Of a DNA stretch of 64,000 bases, positions 7,317 through 15,429 are shown one piece after another (within the stretch, counting starts at the first letter, position 1; every line of letters begins with the position of its first letter). Location: assembly GCA_035517695.1 (NCBI GenBank), contig DATIYI010000041.1, positions 86,557 through 150,556 of the forward strand, read 5' to 3'. Under the pieces are notes generated by a model that saw only the letters and a program-made list of their open reading frames with translations, had not been told where the DNA came from and did no database searches. Position numbers and translations under genes: made by a program. This stretch comes from DATFVJ01 sp035517695 (lineage in GTDB: Bacteria; Actinomycetota; Actinomycetes; Streptosporangiales; Streptosporangiaceae).

Positions 7317-8807
7317 GCCGGCGACCGACAGGCCGAAGCTCGCTTCGATGAAGGGGAAGTCGGTGAGGATGTCACCCGCGAAGACCTCGTGCATCAGGAC
7401 GAGGTTGTGGAACGAGGCGGACCGTGGCCTGCAGCGCGTGATCCGTCCGTCGTTGACGCGCACGTCGTAGAGCACCTCACCCTGCGGAGCTTCCGCCCAG
7501 CCGACCGCCCGGCCGCTGGCCGGCTCGCAGGGCGCGGCGACGGCGCCGCCGCCTGCGTCAGCGAGTTCGTCCGCCGCCTGCCTGATCAGGTGGAAGGACT
7601 GGCCGGCCTCCTGCACCCTGACGTGCAGCCGGGCCAGCGCATCGCCGTCTGACAGCGGCTCGCCTGCCAGGATGCCGAGCGCGGGGTAGCCGTCGTAGGG
7701 CCGTGTGACCCGCACGTCGTCCACGTAGCCCGAGGCCTTGCCGATCGGCCCGACCGCGCCGTGCTCGCGCGCACGCTCCGGCCGCAGCGGGCCGGTCCGC
7801 CGCAGCCGGTCGAGGAAGGACGCGGTACTCATCAGCGCCGCGGCATCGGCTGCGACGTCCCGCTCGAGCGGGCCGATCTCCGCGAAGATCTCGGCCGGGC
7901 CGGCCAGCGGCAGCCCGCTGACCCCGCCGGCAACTACCACCCCACGGCCATAACGGCTGCCGCAGAGGCGGCTGACAAGGCGGAGCACCCGCTCCTTGTG
8001 CCGACCGAACCTAGCGGTGGCGACCGCGAGTCCAGCCGCGTCCGCCAGCCGGGTGGCCACGTCCAGGTGGTTCGCGATCCGTTCGAGTTCCGCATGCAGG
8101 ACGCGGACGAGCCTGGCGCGCCATGGCACCGCACAGCCGGCGATCCGCTCGACCGCGTGGCAGTAGGCAAGCGCATGGGCGACCGAGGCGATCCCCTCGA
8201 CCCGCTCCGCCAGCAGCGTGCCGTCGGCGGCGGCGAGCCCTTCGAAACGTTTCTCGATGCCACGATGCTTGTAAATGATCCGCATGTTCAGGTGCGGGAT
8301 ATCCTCACCGGGCGTTTCGACCAGGTATTCGATGGACTCGACCACACCGGACCGCACCGGGCCGTGCGGGATGGTGAATACTCCCTTCCCCGTCAAGTGC
8401 CGGGGAAGGAGGTGCTCGTCAGGGTGTTCTCTAGTCCGGTTATCTTGTCCGGTCTGGTTATTTTGTTCGGTCTGGTTATCTTGCCTGATCTGGCGAGCGG
8501 GGAGCAGGACAAGCGGTTCGAGGCGAGGGTGACCCGCGGGCACCACGCCGAACAGGTCGTGCAGTTCGCGTTCGTACCAGAATGCCGCGCCGATCACCGG
8601 GCTCACGGCGGGGTAGCTTTCCGCTCCTGAGGGAAGCAACGCGTCGATGGTCTCGACATCGCCGCCGCCTGCCAGGTGCGCAGAAATCAGCACGCCACTG
8701 GGCACCACGGTGCCGAACAGGCCGGCGAACCGCAGCCCCGTAGCGACCCGGGCAGCCAGCGTGCTGGCGAGCGATGCCGCGGCGATCACCGGTGCCGGCG
8801 CCGTCAT
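7305..8807 (-). CDS. HycE/NuoCD-like large subunit lacking all four NiFe cysteines
   Basis: The 500-residue protein has a NuoC-like N-terminal part (WYERELHDLFGVV near residue 78) fused to a NuoD/hydrogenase large subunit (HLNMRIIYKHRGIEKRFEG, HAELERIANHL). In group-4 hydrogenases the first metal motif reads RICGIC; here it is RVEGIA, with E204 and A207 in place of cysteine. The C-terminal DPCxxC motif is also gone: the segment reads IEASFGLSVAG, with S494 and G497 at the cysteine positions. No NiFe centre can therefore be bound. A QTEQNNQTGQDN repeat insertion lies at about 110-125. The gene overlaps the next upstream gene by ATGA. Confidence 0.88.
   Translation of the reverse strand: MTAPAPVIAAASLASTLAARVATGLRFAGLFGTVVPSGVLISAHLAGGGDVETIDALLPSGAESYPAVSPVIGAAFWYERELHDLFGVVPAGHPRLEPLVLLPARQIRQDNQTEQNNQTGQDNRTREHPDEHLLPRHLTGKGVFTIPHGPVRSGVVESIEYLVETPGEDIPHLNMRIIYKHRGIEKRFEGLAAADGTLLAERVEGIASVAHALAYCHAVERIAGCAVPWRARLVRVLHAELERIANHLDVATRLADAAGLAVATARFGRHKERVLRLVSRLCGSRYGRGVVVAGGVSGLPLAGPAEIFAEIGPLERDVAADAAALMSTASFLDRLRRTGPLRPERAREHGAVGPIGKASGYVDDVRVTRPYDGYPALGILAGEPLSDGDALARLHVRVQEAGQSFHLIRQAADELADAGGGAVAAPCEPASGRAVGWAEAPQGEVLYDVRVNDGRITRCRPRSASFHNLVLMHEVFAGDILTDFPFIEASFGLSVAGAAL
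8431..8484. repeat. 18-bp x3 imperfect in-frame repeat in the HycE-like gene
   Basis: Three imperfect 18-bp units (GGTCTGGTTATTTTG type), noticeably richer in A/T than their surroundings, encode the Asn/Gln-rich insertion of the large subunit. They sit at the junction of the NuoC-like and NuoD-like halves, a place where extra linker is tolerated. Confidence 0.75.
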
Positions 8808-10321
8808 GCGAGGCCGCCAAGTTCCGCGGCCCCGCGGCTAAGCAGCGCCACCAGGTGGCCGGGCGGGTCGACGCCGAGCACGACCAGAGCGACGATCCCG
8901 GCCACCACGGGGATCACCATCCAGGTACTGGGCTCGCCGCGCGGGAGCGTTGCGGGCGCCCGGGTGAGCAGCATCCGGTTCGCTGCCGCGGACAAGCCGA
9001 GGAACGCTACGGTCACAAGGATCACGAGCACCGCCGCGGCCGCGTTGCGGGACGAGGCGAAGCCACCCGCAACGATCTCGAACTCGCTGCGGAAGATCCC
9101 GAAGGGCGGCATCGCGGCGAGCGCGAGCACGGCCATCAATAACAGCGGTCCGCTCCACGGGAGCAGGTCAAGGCCACCGCGGATGGCGGACACCTGTTTG
9201 CTGCCGTACTTGCGGACCAGCACACCCGCGCCCATGAAGGCGTTGCCTTTCGCGGCCGCGTGCGCGAGTACATGCAGGAGTACCCCAGCCAGCGCGACAG
9301 GGGCGCCGAAGCTAACCCCTATGGTCATGATGCCAATGTGCTCGACGCTCGAGTATGCGAGCAGCCGTTTGAGGTCACCCTGATCGAGCAGGTAGAGCGC
9401 GGCGAGCAGCAGCGAGGAGACGCCGAAGACGAGCAGCACCGCCTGCGGGAACCGCGGGCCGAGCACGGCGGTGCCCACCTGGTAGTACCGCAGGATGGCA
9501 TAGAAGCTCACCGCGAGCAGCGACCCGGAAAGCAGCGCCGACACCGGCGTCGGGGCTTCCGAATGAGCATCAGGCAGCCAGGTGTGCACCGGAAACAGGC
9601 CCGCCTTGGTGCCATAACCGAGGACCGCGAGCACGAACGTGAGCCGTGTGGCGGTGTGCGGGACATGCGCGCCCGCGCGCAGCAGAGGCGTGATCGCCAG
9701 ATCGTAGGACGGGCCGAGCACACGTGCGCCCGCCGCGTACGTGAAGACGGTGGCGAGCAGTGCGATGCCGAGGCCTGCCGAGGCAATCAGCACGTACTTC
9801 CAGGCGGCCTCCACCGCACCGTCGGTGTCCTCGATCGCCACCAGCAGGGCCGAGATCACCGTGGTCACCTCGATGGCGATCCACAGCAGCGCCAGGCTGC
9901 TCATCAGCGGCGCTGCGAGCATCGCCCAGGCGAACAGGTTCAGGCCGGCGTAGAAGCGGCGCGCGTAGCGGGTGAATTCCGGCGTGCGGGCGTCCTGCCG
10001 CAGGTAGCCGATCGAGTACGCGGCTACCGTCAGGTAGAGGAAGCCGGTGGCGAGCAGGAACACCACCGAGATGGCGTCGGCACGCACGTAATGCCCGACC
10101 GTCACGTCACGCTCTGCCGCCGCGGGCACGAGCGTGATCGCCGCCGCGAAGCTAAGGGCACCGGTGGCGGTGGTCAGCGCCTGGCAGGTGCCGATCGGCA
10201 ACCTCAGCGCGACGAGTCCGATGATCAGTGGCGCGACGAGCAGGAACAGGATGGCCGTGGCTGCGGCCGTGCTCGCCGTGCTCGGCGTGCTCGCCGCGCT
10301 TGCCATGCCTCCCACGATCAC
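8804..10321 (-). CDS. Hydrogenase-4/complex I antiporter-like membrane subunit (HyfF/NuoN type)
   Basis: The 505-residue protein has about 13-14 membrane helices and the antiporter core. WIAIEVTTVISALL holds the helix-5 glutamate (E151), and YGTKAGLFPVHTWLPDAHSEAP holds the helix-7 lysine (K239) and H246. These are the proton-path residues of complex I subunits, so the ion-moving part looks intact. Translation probably begins at GTG 10321, preceded by GAGGGTGA, three bases after the upstream stop; an ATG at 10306 is less well spaced. It corresponds to HycQ in the mycobacterial cluster. Confidence 0.88.
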   Translation of the reverse strand: MIVGGMASAASTPSTASTAAATAILFLLVAPLIIGLVALRLPIGTCQALTTATGALSFAAAITLVPAAAERDVTVGHYVRADAISVVFLLATGFLYLTVAAYSIGYLRQDARTPEFTRYARRFYAGLNLFAWAMLAAPLMSSLALLWIAIEVTTVISALLVAIEDTDGAVEAAWKYVLIASAGLGIALLATVFTYAAGARVLGPSYDLAITPLLRAGAHVPHTATRLTFVLAVLGYGTKAGLFPVHTWLPDAHSEAPTPVSALLSGSLLAVSFYAILRYYQVGTAVLGPRFPQAVLLVFGVSSLLLAALYLLDQGDLKRLLAYSSVEHIGIMTIGVSFGAPVALAGVLLHVLAHAAAKGNAFMGAGVLVRKYGSKQVSAIRGGLDLLPWSGPLLLMAVLALAAMPPFGIFRSEFEIVAGGFASSRNAAAAVLVILVTVAFLGLSAAANRMLLTRAPATLPRGEPSTWMVIPVVAGIVALVVLGVDPPGHLVALLSRGAAELGGLA

Positions 10322-10324
10322 GGC

Positions 10325-11017
10325 TCACCCTCGCAGGCTGGTCAGCTCGGCAGTGGACAGGGACTCCGCGCGGCCGTGATGGAAGCGGATCAGCACCCCG
10401 AAGACGACGACCGCGACCAGCAGGTCGAACAGGAAGGCGACGGCGAGGATCAACGGCATCTGGGCCGCCACCACCAGGGCCGCCAGCGAGACCCCGTTCT
10501 CCAGCGAGAAGAACCCGACCGACTGCGAGACCACGTCACGGCGGACGATCATCAGCACGAACGCAACGAGCACGACGGCGATCGCGACACCAAGCGCGGT
10601 CTTGGGCAGCGCTGGGCCCTGGATGCCGAGCCTGCCCACCGCGAAGAAGCCGAACGCCGCCACCGCGATGGCCAGCAGCACCGTGCTCGCCAGGCTCAGC
10701 GCGCCGCTGCCAGCGATCTCGTTCTGCGTGCCGCGCAGCACCCTGCGCAGCACAACGGGCACGGCGATGACCTTCAGCGCCGCGGAAAGCGCCGCGAGCA
10801 GGTAAAGCTCGGGCAGGTGCCGCGCCGCCGCCACGATGACGGTGAGCGCGCAGACCGCCGACGACTGCGCCGCGTAGAGCCGGACCTGATCGCGCAGCAG
10901 TGCCTGCCTGAACATGCCGAACTCGAGCAGCAGGACAATGACGGCGACCAGGTTCGCGCCGCCGGTGAACACGCTCGGCGCTCCGTCGGCCACGGCGCCC
11001 ACCTGGGCGGCGTGCAT
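10325..11017 (-). CDS. Hydrogenase-4 component E-like membrane subunit (HyfE/HycP)
   Basis: The 230-residue protein has about six to seven hydrophobic helices with few charges. The order of helices, the loop VLRGTQNE and the C-terminal FHHGRAESLSTAELTSLRG fit HyfE-like subunits, which are related to the NuoK/MrpC fold. It begins with ATG at 11017 inside a TGATG overlap with the preceding gene, so it should be translated in coupling with it. In group-4 complexes this subunit helps link the antiporter modules to the core. Identification rests on context and topology more than on motifs. Confidence 0.82.
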   Translation of the reverse strand: MHAAQVGAVADGAPSVFTGGANLVAVIVLLLEFGMFRQALLRDQVRLYAAQSSAVCALTVIVAAARHLPELYLLAALSAALKVIAVPVVLRRVLRGTQNEIAGSGALSLASTVLLAIAVAAFGFFAVGRLGIQGPALPKTALGVAIAVVLVAFVLMIVRRDVVSQSVGFFSLENGVSLAALVVAAQMPLILAVAFLFDLLVAVVVFGVLIRFHHGRAESLSTAELTSLRG

Positions 11018-11979
11018 CAGCCACCTCCCAGGTAGAGGGTGAATACGCCGAGCACCGCGAGGAGGAACGCGCCAGCCGCAAACTCGGTGATCTTGAACAG
11101 CCGCAGCTTGGCGAACGAGTTGTCGATGACGGCGACCACGATGCCGATCCCGGCCGCCTTCGCGAGCAGCGCCACGATCGCCAGCGCGACATCGGCGGGG
11201 CGCGTTGTCGCGGCCAGCCCCCAGGGCGCGATGAACACGTTACCCAAGATGATGAACAGGATCAGCTGCTTCATCGCCGAGCCCAGCTTGAGCAGTGCGA
11301 AATAGGGGCCGGAGTGCTCGAAGAGCCGGGCCTCCTCGATCATCCCGAACTCATTGGTCCCGGTGTGCGTCTCCACTGGAATCCGGCCGGTTTCGGACAG
11401 GATGACCATGAAGAGGGCAGCGGCGGCGAGCAGGTGCGCGGGCCGGATGATCTGGCTGGCCGACGAGCGGACCGTCGCGGCCAGCGCGTACGGCAGGTCA
11501 GTTCCGGTCACAAGCGCCACCGTGAACACGACGAAGAGCACCACGGGCTCGGTGATGGCCCCGAAGGTCTTGGCCCGGCTCGATCCCATTTGCGCGTATG
11601 GGCTGCCGGTCTCCAGGGCCGCCACCGCCACGACGAAGCTGGCCAGCGACAGGATGAACCCGCCGCCGAGGATGTCGCCCATATAACCGAGCGGCAGCGG
11701 ATAGCTGGTCAGCACCGGGATCAGCAGCGGCACGGTCAGGTAGCAGGTGACCGCGACAAGCGGCGCGGCGAGGAAGAACCAGCTCGCGCCCTCCGGCGCG
11801 AGCGCTTCCTTGCGGCACAGCTTTGCCAGGTCAAAATACGGCTGGCGGATCCGCGGCCCGCGCCGCCCCTGCAGCCGCGCCTCGACCTTGGCGATGCTGC
11901 CGGACACACCGGGCGACGCGCACGCGACCGTCAGGACCTGGAGGACCTGAATGGCAGGGATGGGCAGGGCCGCGCTCAT
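11017..11979 (-). CDS. NuoH/HycD-like membrane anchor subunit
   Basis: The 320-residue protein shows the NuoH/HycD signature GRRGPRIRQPYFDLAKL near the N-terminus and the later motif SETGRIPVETHTGTNEF, corresponding to the conserved acidic loop facing the quinone or redox module. About eight helices are visible. The ATG at 11979 follows GGAGCGAGG; the frame extends upstream but only with low-complexity residues. It is the first gene of the six-gene operon (HycD, HycP, HycQ, HycE, ferredoxin-HycG, HyfB). This subunit normally docks the hydrophilic arm onto the membrane. Confidence 0.88.
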   Translation of the reverse strand: MSAALPIPAIQVLQVLTVACASPGVSGSIAKVEARLQGRRGPRIRQPYFDLAKLCRKEALAPEGASWFFLAAPLVAVTCYLTVPLLIPVLTSYPLPLGYMGDILGGGFILSLASFVVAVAALETGSPYAQMGSSRAKTFGAITEPVVLFVVFTVALVTGTDLPYALAATVRSSASQIIRPAHLLAAAALFMVILSETGRIPVETHTGTNEFGMIEEARLFEHSGPYFALLKLGSAMKQLILFIILGNVFIAPWGLAATTRPADVALAIVALLAKAAGIGIVVAVIDNSFAKLRLFKITEFAAGAFLLAVLGVFTLYLGGG

Positions 11980-12352
11980 CGCCTCGCTCCAGGCGGCGTC
12001 ACATAGCGGGCGGGCCCGCCCCGGCGATCGCCGGGCGGCCCGGGCGCACGGACAACCAACGGTGGCCTCCTTCCAGCCGCCGGGTGAACCGGCGGGGGTG
12101 GTAGAGGCCATCAGCGGGATCGTGGTGGTCCGCGGTTGTGGCGAGCCTCATCGCCAAGCGCACAGTCTGCCTGCCAGCGCGCCTGCCTCGCAACTGGCGG
12201 GGCTGATCACGGCCGGGGACAACGCCCTGGCCGGCGTGGCTGGCGGTCGCGCCAGGACATGCCCTAGCCAGAGCGAAGGGCCAGCTAGGCACGCTGCCGA
12301 GGCGCTCGCGCTCCTCGGCTGGACCGTCGTCGCCGGGTTCGGCGGATCCTGG
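11980..12352. other. Intergenic region upstream of the hydrogenase-like operon
   Basis: This 373-bp GC-rich stretch should contain the promoter of the operon starting at 11979. I found no convincing -10/-35 pair, no DosR-type palindrome and no coding sequence with recognisable similarity on either strand. Confidence 0.5.
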
Positions 12353-13249
12353 TCAGACGCGGCTTGGGCGGCAGCCGCGCATGTGCGCGACAATGTGGCC
12401 GATCGCCAGATCCTGCGCCCTCAGGTGAGCCTGCAGCCGCTCGCAGGCGTGCAGCACGGCCTCGGCGTCGAGGTAAGTCTGCACCGCGCGCTTGTCCCCG
12501 GCCCTACCGATCACCTGCTGCCCAACCATGATCACAAACATCAGGAGGAGCTGGGTGAGGCTGGACAGGAACAGCAAGAACGAGTACGGGTACGGGTCGA
12601 AGTGGAACGCCTGGCCGAGGGCTATCCACGCTAGCTGGAAGATGACGGCGGCATAGAAGGCCGTCATGGTGCCGGCCCTGTTCGTGATCCAGGCGGCCAG
12701 CCGGCCGTTGAAGCCCACGTACTCGTCGTCCATCGTCGGTGGGGCATCCAGCCGCTCCGCCGCCGTGGCCAGGGTCTCCCGCTCCTCCGCGCCCAGGTCG
12801 ATACAGCTCGCCAGGTGGGTGTCCTGGGCGATCAGATGGTTCTGGATCTGTTCGCAGTCGTGCAGGATCGCCTCTGCGTCTTCGTAGGTCTGCGTGGCTC
12901 GCTTGTCCGCGGTGCGGCCAAGGACCTGCTGGCCGAGCAGGATGATGAAGATCAGCAGAAGCTGGACCACATTCCCAAGGAACAGCAGGAACGGATAGGG
13001 ATATGGATCGAAGTTCAGGAAGTGCCTGGATCCGAGCAGCATCCAAATGGCCGTGATCGCCGCGCAGATGTACACCGTCCACATCGACCCGACCTTGGCC
13101 GTGATCCACGCGGCCACCTGGCCGTTGAACCCGATGTGCTCGTTTTCGACCTGGGCAGGGCCGCAGCGCTTACGTGCATGCACCCGCGGATGCCGAACCA
13201 CCGTGTAGAGGTGCGCGTACGGGGCACGGCCCGACACCTGACTGCTCAT
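12353..13249 (-). CDS. Tandem DUF1003 membrane protein
   Basis: The 298-residue protein contains two copies of the DUF1003 domain. Each runs through a phrase like E(H/Y)(I/V)GFNG(Q/R)(V/L)AAWIT, then two helices around FDPYP(Y)PFLLFL, then (V/M)GQQV(L/I)GR, an ADKRA or GDKRA turn and a long helix. Single-domain DUF1003 proteins are usual; the duplication here suggests an internal gene fusion. The ATG at 13249 is well placed after GGAGG. It is divergent from the ArsR regulator, and a 21-bp element shared with the LCP promoter lies 46 bp upstream. Function is unknown; some family members occur with divalent-cation transport genes. Confidence 0.85.
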   Translation of the reverse strand: MSSQVSGRAPYAHLYTVVRHPRVHARKRCGPAQVENEHIGFNGQVAAWITAKVGSMWTVYICAAITAIWMLLGSRHFLNFDPYPYPFLLFLGNVVQLLLIFIILLGQQVLGRTADKRATQTYEDAEAILHDCEQIQNHLIAQDTHLASCIDLGAEERETLATAAERLDAPPTMDDEYVGFNGRLAAWITNRAGTMTAFYAAVIFQLAWIALGQAFHFDPYPYSFLLFLSSLTQLLLMFVIMVGQQVIGRAGDKRAVQTYLDAEAVLHACERLQAHLRAQDLAIGHIVAHMRGCRPSRV

Positions 13250-13294
13250 CGGCTGCCTCCTGTCACCACTCGCCCGGACCAGTTTAGATTTCAG

Positions 13295-13315
13295 GATTGC
13301 GCAACCTGGCAAGTC
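13295..13315. promoter_or_regulatory. 21-bp TTGCGCAA element, copy 1 (DUF1003/ArsR divergent promoter)
   Basis: The element contains the 8-bp palindrome TTGCGCAA followed by CCTGGCAAGTC. The same 21 bases occur in inverted orientation at 15286-15306 with one mismatch. Both copies face the outward gene (DUF1003 here, LCP at the other end) in the same sense. A site for the adjacent ArsR repressor is a reasonable guess. Confidence 0.6.
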
Positions 13316-13386
13316 TGAGATCCTGCGGGTGGTGTTTGCGGACCGGCCCGCAGGCCCCACTGGTTGGGGAGACGGAGGTGATCACC

Positions 13387-13737
13387 GTGGCCGCGGCCGG
13401 GCCCGGGGGAGGCGAGCTGCCACCGGAACTGCTGCAGGACGCCGCCGGCAAGTTCGGTTTGCTCGCCTCCACGATGCGCCTGCACATCGTCTGGGTTCTG
13501 GCCCAGGGGGAACGTGACGTCGGAAGCCTCGCCGGGCAGGTGGATGGCTCCCTGCAGGCGGTCAGCCAGCATCTGGCCAAGCTGAAGCTGGCCGGCCTGG
13601 TCAGGTCGCGCAGAGAAGGCCGGCATCAGGTCTACCTGGTCGACGACCCGCACGTGGTGACGATCGTGCGGCACATGGTTGAGCACCTGCGGGACCAGCG
13701 GGGCGGCACGGAGCGCGGGCGTGGCGTGGGCGCCTGA
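13387..13737 (+). CDS. ArsR/SmtB-family winged-helix regulator
   Basis: The 116-residue protein is a compact winged-helix repressor. The recognition part reads DVGSLAGQVDGSLQAVSQHLAKLKLAGLVRSRREGRHQVYLV, typical of ArsR proteins that bind palindromes and release them on metal or redox signals. I see no CVC-type cysteine metal site; histidines in QHL and the C-terminal IVRHMVEHLRD could form an alpha-5 type site. GTG 13387 is preferred because GGAGG lies 8 bp upstream; GTG 13378 is an alternative. It overlaps the broken P-type ATPase gene downstream and diverges from the DUF1003 gene. Confidence 0.85.
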   Translation: MAAAGPGGGELPPELLQDAAGKFGLLASTMRLHIVWVLAQGERDVGSLAGQVDGSLQAVSQHLAKLKLAGLVRSRREGRHQVYLVDDPHVVTIVRHMVEHLRDQRGGTERGRGVGA

Positions 13738-15156
13738 GCGCATAAGCACCGGGCAGCCGGCGTCGCGGCAACCGTACGCAGGGCCGCGGGCAAGCTCCGT
13801 GCTGACCGAATACGCGGAACTGCCGCCGCTGATGGTCATGCGCCGGCTGGAGTCGAGGCCGCGCGGCCTGCAGGAGCGTGAGGCGCACGCGCGGCTGGCG
13901 CGGTACGGGGAGAATGCGGTGTCGTGGGCCCGGCCGCCGCGCTGGAGCGTCCGGCTGCTAGCCACCGTCCGTAATCCGTTCGTCGTGCTGCTTGGGTGCC
14001 TGGCCGCCGTGTCCGTCGTCACCGGCGACCTGGGCGGCTCGGCCGTGATCACCGCGATGGTCGTGATCAGCTGCGTGCTGCGGTTTCGGCAGGAGCGCAG
14101 GTCAGACCGGGCCGCGGCGGCCTTGCGCGCGATGGTGGCGGCGACCGCCACCGTGGTCCGGCGAGCCAGCACCGGATCCGCGCCCGTTGCCAGGGAACTG
14201 CCCATTGACCAGCTCGTACCAGGTGACGTCGTGCGGCTGATCGCCGGGGACATGGTTCCCGCGGACCTGAGGTTGCTGCGGACGGATGACTTGAAGGTGA
14301 GCCAGGCCGTCCTGACCGGCGAGTCCCTCTCATCGGCCAAGTACCCGGCGCCTGACGGGGCGGGAAGCGGCGCTGGCCCGGACGTCGGCCCGGACGCCGG
14401 CCCGGACGTGTTCGGCTGCCCGTGGGGGTCTCCGTGGCGAACGCCGTGGACGTCGCGCGTGAGTGCGCCGAAGTGATCCTGCTCCGCAAGGACCTGATGA
14501 CCCTTGAGCAGGCAGTCTCCGCGGGCCGCAGGACGTTCGGCAACATCGTCAAATATATCAAGATCACGGTGTCCTCGAACGTCGGCAACAGCCTGTCGAT
14601 GCTGGCCGCGAGCGCACTGCTGCCCTTCCTGCCGATGCTGCCCCTGCAGGTTCTCGCGCAGAATTTGTGCTTCGATCTGTCGCAGCTCGCTCTCGCCTTC
14701 GATCGCGTCGATGAGCCATCGCTTCGCCGCCCGCGCACCTTCGACCCGCGTGACCTTGCCCGGTTCGTGTTCTGCCTCGGGCCGGTCAACACGCTGGCGG
14801 ATCTGGCGACCTTCGCGATCCTGTGGCGGATCATGGGCCCGCACGGAAGCCCGGCCCTGCTGCGCACCGGGTGGTTCGCTGAGAACCTTCTCACCCAGGC
14901 CGCTGCCGTCCACTTGCTGCGCAGCAAAGCGCGGCCGTCCGCCCGCCACCATGCCGCCGGCCCGGTACCGCTGGCCACCGTGGCCGTGATGCTGACGGGC
15001 CTGTACCTACCGTTCTCACCGCTGGCATCCATGCTCAACATGCAGGCCCTGCCGCTTTCCTACTTCCCGATGCTCGCTGCGGTGCTGGGCGGCTACTGCG
15101 CGGCCACGCTCGCCGTGAAGGCCTGCTACATGCGCAGCGCTGCGCCCTGGCTGTGA
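13721..15156 (+). pseudogene. MgtA-like P-type Mg2+ ATPase with the catalytic core deleted
   Basis: The N-terminal part (to about 14345) matches MgtA-type P3B ATPases: EAHARLARYGENAV, the actuator domain ELPIDQLVPGDVVRLIAGDMVPADLRLL, and VLTGES. The sequence then passes through a Gly/Pro/Asp repeat. From about 14425 in another frame it resumes with GVSVANAVDVARECAEVILL and the C-terminal helices (IKITVSSNVGNSLSMLAAS, LAQNLCFDLSQLALAFDRVD). The phosphorylation domain with its DKTGT motif and the nucleotide-binding domain, some 400 residues, are absent, so it cannot pump. The start is uncertain; GTG 13721 or 13799 are possible. It sits directly behind an ArsR gene. Confidence 0.85.
14375..14410. 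repeat. 12-bp x3 repeat at the ATPase deletion junction
   Basis: Three units of GGCCCGGACGTC (one or two changes each) lie exactly where the N-terminal half of the ATPase gives way to its C-terminal part in another frame. Short direct repeats of this sort are natural endpoints for replication slippage or microhomology deletion. Confidence 0.8.
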
Positions 15157-15285
15157 GGTCGCCGACGCCATGGCGCGGGCCCCGCCGCCGCCATGCCGGG
15201 AAACAACCTTCGTTCGCGTTCAGGTGTGGTGCGGCGCCATCGGGCGCAAGTGCCGGGGACCGCGACCGCCAGCGTGTATCCTCAT

Positions 15286-15306
15286 GACTTGCCGGGTTGC
15301 GCAATC
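15286..15306. promoter_or_regulatory. 21-bp TTGCGCAA element, copy 2 (upstream of the LCP gene)
   Basis: Reading GACTTGCCGGGTTGCGCAAT plus one base, this is the inverted copy of 13295-13315 with a single difference. It lies about 124 bp upstream of the likely LCP start. The two copies bracket the arsR-ATPase cassette. Confidence 0.6.
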
Positions 15307-15429
15307 ATGGAACTGGCACCGTGGTTTCCGCGCGCCCCGCCGGATTGGCGCCGCACCGCGGCCGCACGGTGCGCATCGGCGGCGGGCAGCGCGCGCCGGG
15401 AGACCGGCCTGGTGAGCCGAGGGCAGAAC

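Noticed and set aside
9260..11035. A 591-residue plus-strand reading frame across the hydrogenase-like operon
   Set aside because: Its composition (Arg/Asp/His/Glu-rich, no domain) is what the reverse of hydrophobic membrane genes gives; the minus-strand genes are conserved and coupled.
12111..12352. Small frames on both strands between the DUF1003 and NuoH-like genes
   Set aside because: All are low-complexity Arg/Ala/Pro sequences without ribosome sites.
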